A DNA stretch of 64,000 nucleotides, from NCBI GenBank assembly GCA_963675425.1, contig OY776214.1:3472001-3536000 (forward strand). Direction: 5' to 3'. This stretch comes from Sporobacter sp963675425 (GTDB lineage Bacteria > Bacillota > Clostridia > Oscillospirales > Oscillospiraceae). The notes beneath the pieces were generated by a model. The model searched no databases. It saw only the letters and a program-made list of their open reading frames with translations, and had not been told where the DNA came from. Every line of letters begins with the position of its first letter. Within the stretch, counting starts at the first letter, position 1. A program made the position numbers and the translations under genes. Positions 17,363 to 25,673 of this stretch are shown here, one piece after another.

Positions 17363-18175
17363 ATGCAGCCTGATATACATCTGTCGTTTTTCGGCGCGGA
17401 CCTCATTTTGAAGTCTTACGCCATCTTCACAGTGCTGGGCGCGGCATTGGCCGCCGCGCTCGCACTTCCCCTGCTCCGCCGCGCCGGCTTGCCGACCCGC
17501 CGGTCGCTTATCCTGATGGCCGTCATGGCTGTGGGCTTTCTCGTTGGGGCACGACTGCTGAACCGGCTCGTTAATCCCGGCGCTTACGGCGAAAGCCTGC
17601 ACCTGTGGACGCTCCGGCTCAAAGGATTCTCCGTCTACGGCGGTATTGCCGGTGCGCTCGCAGCGCTGCTTGTCTGGCTGCGTTTAAACCGCGTGCCGCC
17701 CTGGCCGATACTGGATGCGATGACGCCGCCCTTTGGTGTCGCGTTCGCAACGGCCCGCGTCGGGTGTTACTTAAACGGTTGCTGCGGTGGAATCCCCACA
17801 AGCTCGTCCTGCGGCGTCGTCTTCCCCTCCGAAACCTCGAGCGAGCTTCTCTCGGACATCTTCAACCTGATCGGCAGACCGACGGTTGCCGTATACCCGA
17901 CACAGCTTTTTGAAATGGGACTGGCGCTTTTGGGGCTTGCTCCGGTCCTTTGGATTTATTTCAGAAGCAAATCTCCGCCCGGCACATCCTTTCTCATTTA
18001 CGCAATATGGTTTTCGGCGATGCGCCTGGCGATTTTACCGCTTCGGAGCCTGCCGTATCCGGATATCGTCACAAAGCTTGTATATCCGCTTATATACGGC
18101 ATAACAATCATTATTGGCAGTAGTCTGCTCACACGGCTCCATACAAAACATAAAAATAGTCTGCCGGCAAAATAG
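17363..18175 (+). CDS. lgt: Prolipoprotein diacylglyceryl transferase family protein
   Basis: A 270-residue membrane enzyme with about seven helices that transfers diacylglycerol from phosphatidylglycerol to the lipobox cysteine of prolipoproteins. The family is recognised by GFSVYGGIAGALAALLVW and by the signature region ATARVGCYLNGCCGG. The signature keeps the Arg and second Asn of the Lgt consensus, but cysteines replace the usual Asn and Glu-Leu, a variant I associate with clostridial Lgt-like proteins. It could be the housekeeping enzyme or a second copy devoted to the upstream lipoprotein. It is translationally linked to that gene, with stop TAA and start ATG almost touching. Confidence 0.85.
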   Translation: MQPDIHLSFFGADLILKSYAIFTVLGAALAAALALPLLRRAGLPTRRSLILMAVMAVGFLVGARLLNRLVNPGAYGESLHLWTLRLKGFSVYGGIAGALAALLVWLRLNRVPPWPILDAMTPPFGVAFATARVGCYLNGCCGGIPTSSSCGVVFPSETSSELLSDIFNLIGRPTVAVYPTQLFEMGLALLGLAPVLWIYFRSKSPPGTSFLIYAIWFSAMRLAILPLRSLPYPDIVTKLVYPLIYGITIIIGSSLLTRLHTKHKNSLPAK

Positions 18176-18192
18176 CCGTCAGACAAATTTGC

Positions 18193-18215
18193 GGGGGGCT
18201 TTCGCCCCCCCTTTT
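18193..18215 (+). terminator. Terminator after lgt
   Basis: GGGGGGC pairs with GCCCCCC across TTTC and is followed by CTTTT. It sits between the convergent lgt and purine nucleoside phosphorylase genes. Confidence 0.85.
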
Positions 18216-18226
18216 CATTGTAAATC

Positions 18227-19060
18227 TTATTTCGCAACCCCGATACGGATAACGGACTCGGTGATCAGGCGCTTAAAATCCGGCGCGACACGGTCGGCCG
18301 TTTCCATAACCTCCGCGTGTGTCAGCGGATTTTTCGAGATGCCGGCCGCCATATTCGATACGCACGATATGCCCGAAACCTTCATGCCCATGTGTACCGC
18401 CGCGACGGCCTCGCAGGCTGTGCTCATGCCGACGACATCGGCCCCGAGCGCGCCGTACGCACGGATCTCGGCCGGCGTTTCAAAATTCGGGCCGCTCGTC
18501 TGGATATAAACGCCCTCTTTCAGCCCGATGCCAAGCGATTCGGCTGCCTCCCGGATCAGCTGGCGGTTTCCGCGGTTATAAACCTCACTCATATCGGGAA
18601 AGCGCGTACCCAGCTCGCCAATGTTCTTTCCGATAAGCGGCGACGGCACGCCATGGGCGATATGATCCGTGATCAACATAAAATCCCCCGCCGAAAACGT
18701 GGTGTTGATCGCGCCGGAGGCATTTGTCAGAAGGATGCTTTCAGCACCCAGAAGTCCCGTCAGGCGGATCGGCATCACCACGTCGGAAACGGGATACCCC
18801 TCATAGTAGTGCACCCGCCCCTGCATGATAATGACGGGCACATCCCCAACGTAACCAAATACAAACCGGCCGCGGTGCCCCGGTACAGTACTCACCGGAA
18901 ATTCATCGATATCACCATAATCAATGCTCGCCTCGACCTTGAGCCCGTCGGCATAGTCACCCAATCCTGAACCTAAAACCAGCGCTACCCGCGGCGTGAA
19001 ATTCGTCTTCGCCCGTATATATTTAACGCATCTTTTCAGCTTTCTATACACCCTGCTCAT
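18227..19060 (-). CDS. punA: Purine-nucleoside phosphorylase, trimeric type
   Basis: A 277-residue enzyme that splits inosine and guanosine with phosphate into base and ribose 1-phosphate. Diagnostic segments are LVLGSGLGDYAD (phosphate site), VPGHRGRFVFG, QGRVHYYEGY, LTNASGAIN and VGMSTACEAVAA. They mark the trimeric PNP-I/MTAP class rather than hexameric DeoD. I chose ATG 19060; GAGG lies about 11 bases upstream, slightly long, and the frame continues to 19141 with non-homologous residues. It is monocistronic. Confidence 0.94.
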   Translation of the reverse strand: MSRVYRKLKRCVKYIRAKTNFTPRVALVLGSGLGDYADGLKVEASIDYGDIDEFPVSTVPGHRGRFVFGYVGDVPVIIMQGRVHYYEGYPVSDVVMPIRLTGLLGAESILLTNASGAINTTFSAGDFMLITDHIAHGVPSPLIGKNIGELGTRFPDMSEVYNRGNRQLIREAAESLGIGLKEGVYIQTSGPNFETPAEIRAYGALGADVVGMSTACEAVAAVHMGMKVSGISCVSNMAAGISKNPLTHAEVMETADRVAPDFKRLITESVIRIGVAK

Positions 19061-19214
19061 ACGTATGCCATCCTCTTCCCGCCTGTCCGGCAGTTTTTGT
19101 CTTTTTGCTTGCATCGTATCATTATTTCCGACAATTATCAATATTTACGTCGACGGACATCCTATTTTTTTAGGCGACGTATTGGCGCAGGCCTCCATAG
19201 CCCTCGGTCTCATA

Positions 19215-19253
19215 CTATCCGGGGCACGACGCTGAGCGTCGAGCCCCGGATAG
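19215..19253. repeat. Long nested hairpin in intergenic region
   Basis: An 11-bp outer stem (CTATCCGGGGC with GCCCCGGATAG) encloses a second 6-bp stem (CGACGC with GCGTCG). The plus strand continues into CTTCTATTTTATT. It lies between the end of the CDGSH gene and the start of punA, and may be a terminator or a copy of a palindromic repeat. Confidence 0.55.
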
Positions 19254-19281
19254 CTTCTATTTTATTAATAGCTCTGTCATG

Positions 19282-19962
19282 TCATTTAGCGATATACTTC
19301 ACCATAACGTGTGTGGCGTCACAAAACGGTTTTTCCCGTGACTTGCCGCATCGGCACAGTACAACGCGGTTGCGCTGTTCATACAGCGTCCCGTCGGCCG
19401 ATTCAATGGGTATACCGCCTTTGACGAATATCCCGCCGCTCACACCCTTTTCCGGGTCCTGAATGATCTCTATTGACGGGGTTAATTTCGGCTCATAACG
19501 GGTCCCGTTTTTATCCACAGCCGTCAGCCTTCCGGTCGGGCAGTCATTCGCGGCCCGGATGACCTCGGCTTTGTTTTCTTCCGTAACGGACTCTTCGGTC
19601 AACGTCCAAGCTGTGCCATTTTTTCGGTGGCAGAAACGAGCAAAAGCGCACCGGTCGTCATCGAGCAGATCAATACCCGGCCCCTCAAGCAGTTCGGCCC
19701 GTTCGCTGTATGTTTTTCTCGAGGCTGTTTCTTCACCGTAAAAGACGGCATTCATATGAGACCCGTCGCAAAATGGCGGCGTTTTCGTTTTGCCGCATCG
19801 GCACAGCGAATACGTCTCGCGCTGGGGGAGCGCGCGTCCGGGCTTAAATTCATATTCACGTCCCTTGGGGACGATAATTTTCTCGGCGAGCGGCACGCCG
19901 CCCGTTACAATATACGGTCCGTTTTTCGTGATTTTTATTTTGTAGCTATTTTCATTTTTCAA
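19282..19962 (-). CDS. Double CDGSH iron-sulfur protein with central cysteine module
   Basis: A 226-residue redox protein. The first CDGSH site is CRCGKTKTPPFCDGSH (Cys54, Cys56, Cys65, His69), and the second near the C-terminus is CRCGKSREKPFCDATH (Cys203, 205, 214, His218); each should bind a [2Fe-2S] cluster with three Cys and one His. Between them CAFARFC (105 and 111) and NDCPTGRL (141) resemble the divergent 4Fe-4S module (Fer4_19 type). The biological role of such proteins in bacteria is unclear; electron transfer or cluster donation is inferred. It starts with TTG, 26 bases after the OadB-motif microprotein, suggesting one transcript. Confidence 0.88.
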   Translation of the reverse strand: MKNENSYKIKITKNGPYIVTGGVPLAEKIIVPKGREYEFKPGRALPQRETYSLCRCGKTKTPPFCDGSHMNAVFYGEETASRKTYSERAELLEGPGIDLLDDDRCAFARFCHRKNGTAWTLTEESVTEENKAEVIRAANDCPTGRLTAVDKNGTRYEPKLTPSIEIIQDPEKGVSGGIFVKGGIPIESADGTLYEQRNRVVLCRCGKSREKPFCDATHVMVKYIAK

Positions 19963-19988
19963 ATCGTTCCACCCTGATTCTGCTTCCT

Positions 19989-20147
19989 TTAGCGCTTGGC
20001 CCTTTTTCTTCTTACCAGGATAATAACCGTAATAACAGCAGCAGCTGCAGCCGCTGCGGCCCCTGTAATCACAGCCCAGTTTACGGGTGAAGAAGCAATG
20101 TATACGGCTGTCGGCCCGTCTGCGCCCCCGATGACACCAACACTCAT
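19989..20147 (-). CDS. OadB-motif microprotein (52 aa)
   Basis: A 52-residue ORF starting at ATG 20147, with AAAGGCGG about 8 bases upstream. It begins MSVGVIGGADGPTAVYIAS, which carries the GGADGPT signature of the beta subunit of sodium-pumping decarboxylases (OadB/GcdB). One alanine-rich hydrophobic helix follows (about residues 24-43), with a basic tail RRKRAKR. It contains only a fragment of OadB, yet has a clean start, stop and ribosome binding site, so it is a stand-alone small membrane protein rather than a random remnant. Similar short proteins in clostridia are annotated as decarboxylase beta subunits, which overstates what is known. The CDGSH gene follows 26 bases downstream. Confidence 0.8.
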   Translation of the reverse strand: MSVGVIGGADGPTAVYIASSPVNWAVITGAAAAAAAAVITVIILVRRKRAKR

Positions 20148-20307
20148 TTTTTTACCGCCTTTTTACTAGTATACATCAGAGAATACCATATAAAACAGCT
20201 TAATGCCATCGTATTCTTCAATGTATGTTCTATATTTCTCCTATATCAAATCATCCGGGTTTTCGTTATAATGATTTTATTGCGTTAAAAGTATCGGAGT
20301 GAAGCTA

Positions 20308-20634
20308 ATGATAAACCTACTGGAAGCCTTGATGATTTTATGTTTTGGATTGTCCTGGCCTATTTCAATTTACAGATCGTATGTATCCCGAACAGCCAAA
20401 GGTAAAAGCCTTTTATTTGAGGTTTTCATCTGGGTCGGTTACGTATTCGGAATCGTCCGGAAAATTATACAGATACAAGCCGGCGGCAATTTGGATTTTC
20501 TATTTTACATGGCGCTTTTCTTCTATTGCCTCAACATTATTGAAATCACAATTGACATGGCCTTATATTTCAGAAACAAAAAGCTTGACCGCGCCCGAGA
20601 CAGCCTTATGGCCGGAGAAGCGCCGCAAAACTGA
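20308..20634 (+). CDS. Small PQ-loop/SemiSWEET-like membrane protein
   Basis: A 108-residue protein with three predicted membrane helices. The first ends in a PQ-loop-like turn (GLSWPISIYRSY) and is followed by TAKGKSLLFEVFIWVGYVFGI; the third helix contains YCLNIIEITIDMALYF. Size and layout match a three-helix SemiSWEET/PQ-loop unit, which dimerises to move small solutes, but the substrate cannot be read. ATG 20308 follows CGGAG; a GTG at 20299 is the alternative. It converges with the chemoreceptor gene. Confidence 0.7.
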   Translation: MINLLEALMILCFGLSWPISIYRSYVSRTAKGKSLLFEVFIWVGYVFGIVRKIIQIQAGGNLDFLFYMALFFYCLNIIEITIDMALYFRNKKLDRARDSLMAGEAPQN

Positions 20635-20643
20635 AGAAACTGC

Positions 20644-20677
20644 AAAAACAAAGCTCACACTAGCGTGTGAGCTTTGT
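20644..20677 (-). terminator. Terminator for the chemoreceptor gene
   Basis: A perfect 13-bp stem (ACAAAGCTCACAC with GTGTGAGCTTTGT, loop TAGC) is followed on the minus strand by TTTT. It also follows the SemiSWEET-like gene on the plus strand. Confidence 0.85.
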
Positions 20678-20716
20678 TACGAGGCTTATATGAGACGTTT
20701 TTGCTGCCTTCAGACG

Positions 20717-22135
20717 CTAGAAAACGAATTCGTTGTTAAGGCTCATATCCTTGGCCAGCTGAATCATCTGCTTGAATTTTTCGATAATTACACCTGAAAT
20801 CTGTTCCGCTTCATTGGCAGCCGACATAGCCTGACCGGCATTGTTTTGTTCAATATGGCTGATAATGAGGTCGCCTGTTTTATGCAGGTCATGATGCAGC
20901 GCCTCAACACTATCCCATAAAACGGCTAGTTTATCGGACGCGGGCTTCACGGCGTAATAAAAATGGCCGAAACCGCATTTGTGCTCGTCCGTCTGAATGG
21001 GAATAACCGTCATGTTCTTAGCCATGTTTTTAACGTTATTCATCCACGCGCCGTGCGCTTTGATCGCCTTTTCCACCGTCTCAATAAAGTCGTCATTTGA
21101 AAGGCCGCAAAGCTTGCTGTTAACCATTTCACCGGAAGTCAGCGCCAGCTGATTAACGGTATCTTCTATATTCCCGATCGACCCTGATATCTCATGGATC
21201 GCACTACTAATGTTTTTGAGCTCTTCAGCCGATCTGGACAGGCGCTGTATATCATTATTGACCGATGCCAACGCCGCGGACGATTCCTGCAAAGACCCGC
21301 TGATGCCGTGGCTTGTCTCGGCCGCTTCGGTTATACGGCTCGTTATGCTCTCCGTTGCGGCGGCGCTGACGGCCATAACACCCGACACGGTTTCTATGCT
21401 GCCGCTGACCCGACCAATTGAATCGATGGTTTTGTCAACGCTGCTTTTGCTTTTGTTTGAAGCGCTGTTCATCTCCGTCAGCAGCTCGTCGATCCTGAGT
21501 GTCATTTTCTTGGTTGTTTCCGACAGTTCCCGGATTTCATCGGCGACGACGGCAAAGCCCTTGCCGGCCATCCCCGCCCTCGCGGCTTCAATTGACGCGT
21601 TGAGTGACAGCAGCTTCGTCTGATCCGAAATCTTCGTGATACCCTTGACTGCTTCGTTGATCTTGTCGATCACCGACAAAAGGTCGCCAACGCTTTGCGT
21701 CATGTCTTTGGAATACACCAACATCTCTGTATTCTCATCTTCAATACACTTGAGGATTTCATTACTTTGCGCCGTGTTCCGGTTTAGAAGCTCCGCGTCA
21801 TCTGATATGCGACCTATTGCTTCGGAAAGCTCGGTGTTCGCACTCACGATTTGGGTCGTTGAAACGGATATTTCTTCTGAATAGGCCGCGACCTTCGAGA
21901 ACATGCCGGTTAAATGATCAGACGAAGCATCGATTTTTCTGCCAAAAAATGACAGCCTGAGATCAAAATCACTGATCAGCGTGGCTATATGAAAAACGCC
22001 CTTAAAAACAAAGGCCGCTTTTTTGCTTGACGGATCCAAGCGACTTACTTTTGCGGCCATTTTGCTCTTCCTGCCGGCTAAGCGGACCCTCGGTCGGGTT
22101 TTTTGTTTTTTTGTTCTCAGCTTCTGAAATAACAT
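20717..22135 (-). CDS. Soluble methyl-accepting chemotaxis protein with CZB domain
   Basis: A 472-residue chemoreceptor with no membrane segment and a basic N-terminus. The conserved signalling hairpin tip is seen in LLSLNASIEAARAGMAGKGF followed by AVVADEIRELSE. The C-terminal 120 residues form a chemoreceptor zinc-binding (CZB) domain: FIETVEKAIKAHGAW, KCGFGHFYYA and HHDLHKTGDLI supply the His/Cys zinc ligands. CZB receptors sense zinc-linked redox signals such as hypochlorous acid in other bacteria; here that is inference. The start has AAAGGA 7 bases upstream. No other chemotaxis or flagellar gene lies in the window. Confidence 0.92.
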   Translation of the reverse strand: MLFQKLRTKKQKTRPRVRLAGRKSKMAAKVSRLDPSSKKAAFVFKGVFHIATLISDFDLRLSFFGRKIDASSDHLTGMFSKVAAYSEEISVSTTQIVSANTELSEAIGRISDDAELLNRNTAQSNEILKCIEDENTEMLVYSKDMTQSVGDLLSVIDKINEAVKGITKISDQTKLLSLNASIEAARAGMAGKGFAVVADEIRELSETTKKMTLRIDELLTEMNSASNKSKSSVDKTIDSIGRVSGSIETVSGVMAVSAAATESITSRITEAAETSHGISGSLQESSAALASVNNDIQRLSRSAEELKNISSAIHEISGSIGNIEDTVNQLALTSGEMVNSKLCGLSNDDFIETVEKAIKAHGAWMNNVKNMAKNMTVIPIQTDEHKCGFGHFYYAVKPASDKLAVLWDSVEALHHDLHKTGDLIISHIEQNNAGQAMSAANEAEQISGVIIEKFKQMIQLAKDMSLNNEFVF

Positions 22136-22273
22136 TGATTTGTCCTTTCCATGAGACCGCTGCCAATCCGTCTGTGCCGTCTCAAATGCGCAGCTTTCTA
22201 CGTCGCCGCGCCGGCGATAATCTGTTTCGGCCCCCGAAAAGTCTGTAGCATATCCAATACCCCTCTATAAGCA

Positions 22274-22301
22274 TTATCGAATTTGAGGCTCAATTCTTTG
22301 A
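22274..22301 (-). promoter_or_regulatory. Possible sigma-28 (SigD) type promoter for the chemoreceptor
   Basis: On the minus strand TCAAA (-35-like, 22297-22301) and TTCGATAA (-10-like, 22274-22281) are separated by 15 bases. They resemble the motility sigma consensus TAAA...GCCGATAA and lie about 140 bases upstream of the receptor start. The rest of 22136-22385 shows no gene. Confidence 0.4.
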
Positions 22302-22385
22302 GAGAAAATAACACGCAGGACAACAAAATCTGATAATTACACATCATCCGCCCATTTTGTGCCGTCATTTCCGGCAAAACGTATG

Positions 22386-22418
22386 AAAAAGAGCAGGCCG
22401 GAATTTCCAGCCTGCTCT
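22386..22418 (-). terminator. Terminator of the first URO-D-like gene
   Basis: GAGCAGGC-rich arms (22391-22400 with 22409-22418) enclose GGAATTTCC, and TTTTTC follows on the minus strand. It lies about 30 bases after the stop codon. Confidence 0.85.
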
Positions 22419-22449
22419 CAGCTTGTCGCGTTAAATTGTTCTGCTATTC

Positions 22450-23487
22450 TTAGAACAGCAGCTGGATCGGCAGACGCGTGATGTCATCGGCCTTGACACC
22501 GAAAACCTCTTCGCTGTACTTGTCGATCTCTTCCGTTAAAACAGTATAAGCGCCCGGGTAAACGGAGCCGGGTCCGCCCTGTGTGATGCAGGGGATAAAG
22601 TATTTGGCGCCATTGTTGCCACAGGCTCTGCGCGCGGCTTTTGCGCAGTCTTCCCTTGTCCAGCCGGGGAAATCCATAGACTTGTTGTCAATATCGCCCA
22701 TAAAGGTGATCTGGCCGCCGTATTTTTTAACAAGCTCCGGAACGTTGTTTGATTCCATGCAGCCCTGCCAGATGTCGATGCCCATTTCGATCATATGGGG
22801 CACGAGTGTGGCGGCATAGCTGTCGGCGTGATGTATGACAAGCTCCACACCGTGGTCATGGCAGTAGCCGTAAATCTGCTTGTAGGGCTCTAAGAAGAAG
22901 TCCGCAAACATATCCGGACTCATAAACGTGCTCTTCTCTCCGCCCCAGTCGTCGTGATGGAAGATGGCGTCCGGCTTAAGGTGCGTGCAGATACCCTCCA
23001 GAAGCTCAAGCTCCCAGTCCACCAGATACTTGATTAAATCGTGCATCTCGTCAGGGTACAGCGCGTAATACTCCAGCGCCCGGCTGATCTCGCACAGATG
23101 GTGTGACTGCTCAAAAAGGCCGGGTGCGATAAACGTGGCCTTATAAGCCTGGTCACCGTCCACGGCGTCGTACTGGGCTTTAAACATAGCCCATTCCTCA
23201 TCGGAAAACTTCAGGGGAGGCGCGTGGACATAGTCCCGCCAGTGCTCAATGTCCTTAACAACGATCTTGTCCGCCGTATGTACGGGGAACGCTCCGGGTG
23301 TATTCTCCGGGAAGGAATTCGTAATGCCCCAGGCGTTTACGACATTTGTCTGCCCCTTCTCCAGTAGGGCGCTAGAATGAAAGATGTAAGGGTGAAACAA
23401 CAGCTGGATCGCCTCGTATTGGTTAACAAATCTCTCCGGGTTTCCGCCTCTTATGGCTTCTTGCATATTTTGTTTTGCTGTCAGCAT
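22450..23487 (-). CDS. Uroporphyrinogen decarboxylase-fold protein, HHAD subfamily (copy 1)
   Basis: A 345-residue TIM-barrel protein of the URO-D/MtaA superfamily. Shared landmarks with a second copy in this window are GLFEQSHHL, PDAIFHHDDWGG, HHADS (His219, His220) and MGIDIWQG. In cobamide methyltransferases of the superfamily the equivalent region is HxCG, with Cys as a zinc ligand; here it appears as HHAD, so a standard zinc-thiolate methyl transfer site is missing, although IPCITQG near the C-terminus retains a Cys. No corrinoid protein or reactivator gene is adjacent, and heme synthesis is unlikely. The substrate is unknown. It is monocistronic, with a strong AAGGAGG site. Confidence 0.85.
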   Translation of the reverse strand: MLTAKQNMQEAIRGGNPERFVNQYEAIQLLFHPYIFHSSALLEKGQTNVVNAWGITNSFPENTPGAFPVHTADKIVVKDIEHWRDYVHAPPLKFSDEEWAMFKAQYDAVDGDQAYKATFIAPGLFEQSHHLCEISRALEYYALYPDEMHDLIKYLVDWELELLEGICTHLKPDAIFHHDDWGGEKSTFMSPDMFADFFLEPYKQIYGYCHDHGVELVIHHADSYAATLVPHMIEMGIDIWQGCMESNNVPELVKKYGGQITFMGDIDNKSMDFPGWTREDCAKAARRACGNNGAKYFIPCITQGGPGSVYPGAYTVLTEEIDKYSEEVFGVKADDITRLPIQLLF

Positions 23488-23519
23488 AGCTCATCCTCCT
23501 TGTTGTTTGACATATGAGG

Positions 23520-23548
23520 ATTATATACTATTATTTTCCGTATTTCAA
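23520..23548 (-). promoter_or_regulatory. Sigma-A promoter of the first URO-D-like gene
   Basis: TTGAAA (23543-23548) and TATAAT (23520-23525) on the minus strand are separated by 17 bases, close to the vegetative consensus, and lie 33 bases upstream of the start codon. Confidence 0.8.
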
Positions 23549-23737
23549 TTTGTATTTTGTCTTATTTCACAATTTTATCATAAATTTTACATAAACACTT
23601 TTAAAACGCTGCAAGCAAATAAGCTGTCGCAAATTTACATGTTTATTAAGACCTTTAATTGAAAATAATTTCTTCTCGCTGTAACGAATCTGGTATTTCC
23701 AGCATTAATAAGCAGTTCAACGAAAGGAGGTCATACG

Positions 23738-24220
23738 ATGTTGTCAATGGAAGAAATATATCGCGCCCATTCTCAGACGGTTTATCGCTACCTTCTTTCA
23801 CTTACCCACGATACCAATATTTCCGAGGAACTGACTCAGGAAACCTTCTATCAGGCAGTAAAGAGCGTAGAGCGTTTTGACGGCAGCTGCAAGGTCTCCA
23901 CTTGGCTGTGTGCCATAGCAAAAAACTCGCTTATGAGCTACCGCCGCAAGCATCTTCCTGCGGATACGCTGGACGCGGCGCCGGCCTCCTCTGATGTGCC
24001 GGAAGCTGAAGCACTTGCCAAAGCCGGTCATGTGGAACTTTTACGAAAACTGCATTTGCTTAACGCGGAAATGCGCGAGGTTATGTATCTGCGGCTACTC
24101 GGCGACCTGTCCTTCCGAGAAATCGGAGATATCCTGTCAAAATCAGAAAACTGGGCCAGGGTCACCTACTACCGTGGGAAAGAAAAACTGAAAAAGGAGC
24201 TGTTGACAGATGGAGAATAA
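23738..24220 (+). CDS. ECF-type RNA polymerase sigma factor
   Basis: A 160-residue extracytoplasmic function sigma factor. Region 2 is visible as VYRYLLSLTHDTNISEELTQ with TFYQAV, followed by FDGSCKVSTWLCAIAKN. Region 4 is MREVMYLRLLGDLSFREIGD with the recognition helix KSENWARVTYYRGKEKL. A near-perfect AAAGGAGGTC precedes the ATG. It overlaps the anti-sigma gene by 11 bases, the usual coupled pair. Its regulon is not evident; such sigma factors commonly autoregulate. Confidence 0.94.
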   Translation: MLSMEEIYRAHSQTVYRYLLSLTHDTNISEELTQETFYQAVKSVERFDGSCKVSTWLCAIAKNSLMSYRRKHLPADTLDAAPASSDVPEAEALAKAGHVELLRKLHLLNAEMREVMYLRLLGDLSFREIGDILSKSENWARVTYYRGKEKLKKELLTDGE

Positions 24221-25214
24221 ACTAAGTTGTGAAATCGTCCGCGATTTGCTGCCGTCCTATGTAGACGGGCTGACGAGCAGCTCTACAAATAAGGCGATCG
24301 AGGAGCACTTGGCCGATTGCGCGGGCTGCTCGGAAGCACTATGCCGTATGAAAGAACCAGTGCCGGCCGAGAGTGTACCAGCCGCCGAGGTGGACTATCT
24401 GAAAAAAGTGCGACGCCGCACTAATCGCGCAAGCCTGTTGCGCGGGATTATAATTACGTTGATTGGTGTGGTTCTTGGGCTGTTTTTGTTGTTTACCCGG
24501 TATTTTTATATTGGAAGCAGTGCTGATCCCGCAGAGGCCAATTACAGCGTCAACGTCGTCGGCAACACAGTATACGTAAACGGCAGACTTTTGAGTGGCA
24601 CCAGCGGCGTTTCCCGCGTGGTTTTCAATGAAAGCGGCGGAATCGTCAGTATGACCGTTTACACCGCGCCCAAGTCTTTCTTTAACAGCGGTGATTTCAG
24701 CGAACAGTATGACGCTTTAGGCGAAGTCAGTGCTGTCCGCTGCGATAATCTGATCCTTTGGGAAGACGGAATGGCCATAAGCCGCACATCGGCACAGCTT
24801 TATGCAGCGGTAAACCCATATGTCGGTGACATGCCATCAAATAACCAGATCGCATCAATCCTCGGGATATCCGAACAGCTCGGTCCTTATATCAACGAGC
24901 TGCAAACTAAGCAGGAACCGTTTGGTTGGACGCTTGAGCTTAAAACGCTGATCGCATTGGCTGATGAGGGCGCCGCGCGGGATATTATGACGGCGGATTC
25001 CTATGTGATGCTGGCAGCAATCGGTAATCTGGGATATGTAACCTGGCAGTATGAGACCGAAGGCGGCCGGCAGGAATACACGGTAACAGCGAATGACGCT
25101 TCCTCTTTTGCAGGGCAGGACATCAAGCAGTACGCAGATTCACCGTCCGACCTACAGACATTAATTCAGCGCCTGAGCATCAAATGGTCGGGTCTGCGCG
25201 AGACTTTTCAGTAG
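24210..25214 (+). CDS. Membrane anti-sigma factor with zinc-finger (zf-HC2) domain
   Basis: A 334-residue anti-sigma factor. The N-terminal zinc site has the HxxxCxxC pattern (His33, Cys37, Cys40, with Cys7). It is followed by a membrane helix near residues 74-94 and an extracellular domain of about 235 residues that I cannot assign. It would hold the ECF sigma at the membrane until an envelope signal releases it. The start overlaps the sigma gene, and a terminator about 100 bases downstream closes the operon. Confidence 0.9.
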   Translation: MENKLSCEIVRDLLPSYVDGLTSSSTNKAIEEHLADCAGCSEALCRMKEPVPAESVPAAEVDYLKKVRRRTNRASLLRGIIITLIGVVLGLFLLFTRYFYIGSSADPAEANYSVNVVGNTVYVNGRLLSGTSGVSRVVFNESGGIVSMTVYTAPKSFFNSGDFSEQYDALGEVSAVRCDNLILWEDGMAISRTSAQLYAAVNPYVGDMPSNNQIASILGISEQLGPYINELQTKQEPFGWTLELKTLIALADEGAARDIMTADSYVMLAAIGNLGYVTWQYETEGGRQEYTVTANDASSFAGQDIKQYADSPSDLQTLIQRLSIKWSGLRETFQ

Positions 25215-25311
25215 GACTATATTGCATGCAGATACTAGATTTGGTTCTATATGGAAGATCGCAGGCCTCAAGGTCAATGTCATTAAGATAAGGATAATCA
25301 TCAACACGAGA

Positions 25312-25343
25312 GAGCAGCGTATCATAAAAATGATATGCTGCTC
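25312..25343 (+). terminator. Terminator after the sigma/anti-sigma operon
   Basis: A 14-bp stem (GAGCAGCGTATCAT with ATGATATGCTGCTC, one G-T pair) has a short A loop. The following sequence is CCCTTATTATG, so the T tract is weak. Confidence 0.65.
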
Positions 25344-25481
25344 CCCTTATTATGTACAATTATGGTAATATGAGTCTTATTAATAGTTAGGAAACGAATA
25401 ACCTTTTTCATTGATGTAGATACTATAATGCAACATTTTAGCAAACAATTATATATCATTTGAAGAGGGGGAAGCGGGTTT

Positions 25482-25562
25482 ATGAATGAGATAATAGAAT
25501 TTATAGCGCAAAATAAATATGGAAGTATTTTTCTTGCCACAGGCCTCTTGTATATTGCATAA
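25482..25562 (+). pseudogene. Short ORF, possible remnant of a flavin-binding oxidase-like gene
   Basis: A 26-codon ORF beginning MNEIIEFIAQNKYGSIFLAT, with a purine-rich GAGGGGGAAG site upstream. The first 20 residues resemble the N-terminus of pyridoxamine-phosphate-oxidase-like small flavoproteins, then the frame stops after LLYIA. It could be a decayed gene whose body was deleted, or a chance ORF. The surrounding 25215-25673 stretch is AT-rich and I see no other gene in it. Confidence 0.3.
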
Positions 25563-25673
25563 TTATGCTGATAACAAAGCTGTTGAGTGGCAGTTCTTAA
25601 GCAGTATTTTATAGTCGGTTTTATGATTGAGAGAAGACAGGCCTAAACGATTTTTAGATTAAAGGTAAACTGT

